Shown piece by piece: positions 14,023-14,732 of a stretch of DNA of 14,732 nucleotides. This DNA comes from Proteobacteria bacterium UBA2996 (GTDB taxonomy: Bacteria; Pseudomonadota; Gammaproteobacteria; Arenicellales; UBA868). The notes under the pieces are model-generated. The model was not told the origin of the DNA. It was given only the letters and a program-made list of their open reading frames with translations, and did no database searches. Numbering within the stretch: position 1 is the stretch's first letter; each line of letters starts with the position of its first letter. A program made the translations under genes and the position numbers. Location of the stretch: assembly GCA_002346525.1 (NCBI GenBank), contig DDZY01000152.1, forward strand, positions 1 to 14,732, read 5' to 3'.

Positions 14023-14732
14023 GTGACAGAAAAGACTAACGTCCTCATCCTTTTCAGCGATGAGCATCGGCATGATGCGATGGGCTGTGCCGGCCATGCG
14101 CTCGTCAAAACGCCCAACCTGGATCGACTTGCGTCTGGCGGGACGAGGTTCACAAAGGCCTACACCCCTTCGCCGATCTGTGTTCCGGCGCGGGCGTCGC
14201 TTGCTACCGGGCAGTACGTGCACAAGAACCGCTGCTGGTCCAATGCCCAGGCCTATCAGGGTGAGCCCGTCAGTTGGGGCCATCAACTCATGCGCCAGGG
14301 TCATCGGGTCGATTCGATCGGCAAGCTGCACTATCGCGGCAGCGACTACGACAACGGTTTTGAAAACGAAATCATGCCGTTGTATATCAGAAACGGTACC
14401 GGCTGGATCAAAGGCCTTCTGCGCGACCACGAAGCGGTTCTGGATGTCTCTGCTTATGCCTCTGAGATCGGCCCGGGTGAAAACAGTTACACGGATTACG
14501 ATCTTGAAGTGACCCACAACGCCTGTGCCTGGCTCAACGACGCCGCCAACGCCCAAAGTGATAAACCCTGGACGCTTTTTGTATCCTGGTTAAGACCGCA
14601 CTATCCGCTGATCTGTCCCGAGGTGTTCTATGAGCTCTATCCACTTTCTGAAATGGACGAGGCCCGGTTCAGGTCCCAGGACGCGCTGCCACAGCACCCT
14701 GTCACCCAGACTATCCGCCGCCACTTTAATTA
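14023..14732 (+). CDS. Formylglycine-dependent sulfatase, N-terminal part (runs off the window)
   Basis: The first 236 codons of a sulfatase (alkaline phosphatase superfamily) are present; the frame is still open at the window end. The start is GTG 14023, the first start codon after an in-frame TGA at 14011. Motifs are clear: metal-binding Asp13 in FSDEH, the PNLDRLASGGTRF segment (31-43), and the sulfatase signature CVPARASLATGQ with Cys53 as the residue converted to formylglycine (C-x-P-x-R), Arg57, and GKLH with Lys101 and His103. A later SWLRPHYPL segment (about 187-195) is also typical. No signal peptide is visible, so a cytosolic enzyme is likely, as for choline-sulfatase-like or phosphonate-hydrolase-like members. 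The substrate is not readable. It lies 57 bases after trpE on the same strand, with no evident terminator between. Confidence 0.9.
   Translation, partial: MTEKTNVLILFSDEHRHDAMGCAGHALVKTPNLDRLASGGTRFTKAYTPSPICVPARASLATGQYVHKNRCWSNAQAYQGEPVSWGHQLMRQGHRVDSIGKLHYRGSDYDNGFENEIMPLYIRNGTGWIKGLLRDHEAVLDVSAYASEIGPGENSYTDYDLEVTHNACAWLNDAANAQSDKPWTLFVSWLRPHYPLICPEVFYELYPLSEMDEARFRSQDALPQHPVTQTIRRHFN

Noticed and set aside
14060..14512. Open frame of 150 codons inside the sulfatase
   Set aside because: It is in another frame; the sulfatase frame from 14023 has all the key motifs and stays open to the window end.
13333..14556. Long open frame on the minus strand (407 codons)
   Set aside because: It lies opposite trpE and the sulfatase, both of which have clear family motifs. 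The product shows no recognisable domain; long antisense frames are common in GC-rich genes.

Overview
The window looks like core chromosome from a GC-rich Gammaproteobacterium. The gene order miaB - phoH/ybeZ - ybeY - corC - lnt and the order rpe - gph - trpE are both typical of that class (the second is familiar from Pseudomonas-like genomes). I cannot name a genus from sequence alone. No insertion sequence, phage gene, tRNA, rRNA or CRISPR array is visible. Coding density is very high. The longest stretch without a clear gene is 172 bases, just before trpE.

Region 1 (1-2151) is the 3' end of a SUF iron-sulfur cluster assembly operon: the last codons of an upstream gene (probably sufC), then sufD, a sufT-like DUF59/MIP18 gene and a small Rieske ferredoxin. 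No cysteine desulfurase (sufS) follows sufD. Region 2 (2177-3258) has the only minus-strand gene, a YdjM/DUF457-type membrane-bound metal-dependent hydrolase. It converges on the Rieske gene and is divergent, with a 14-base gap, from a hotdog-fold acyl-CoA thioesterase.

Region 3 (3316-8515) is a tightly packed RNA and envelope operon. It encodes MiaB (tRNA methylthiotransferase), the PhoH-like ATPase YbeZ, the endoribonuclease YbeY, the CBS-domain protein CorC and the apolipoprotein N-acyltransferase Lnt. Junctions are overlapping or only a few bases long, and several starts are GTG or TTG, so translational coupling is likely. A cytosolic-type 5'-nucleotidase (8528-9433) follows directly.

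Region 4 (9434-12299) starts with an extended -10 promoter bracketed by a 9-base direct repeat. It drives a secreted DegP/DegQ-type serine protease, followed closely by rpe and gph. Region 5 (12300-14732) has a 172-base leader with a perfect 12-base palindrome and a 20-codon reading frame whose stop overlaps the trpE start, then trpE. After trpE comes not trpG but the first 236 codons of a formylglycine-type sulfatase that runs off the window.

Nothing here looks like a new defence or mobile system. The points most worth checking are the trpE leader, the direct repeats around the protease promoter, the missing sufS, and the sulfatase next to trpE.
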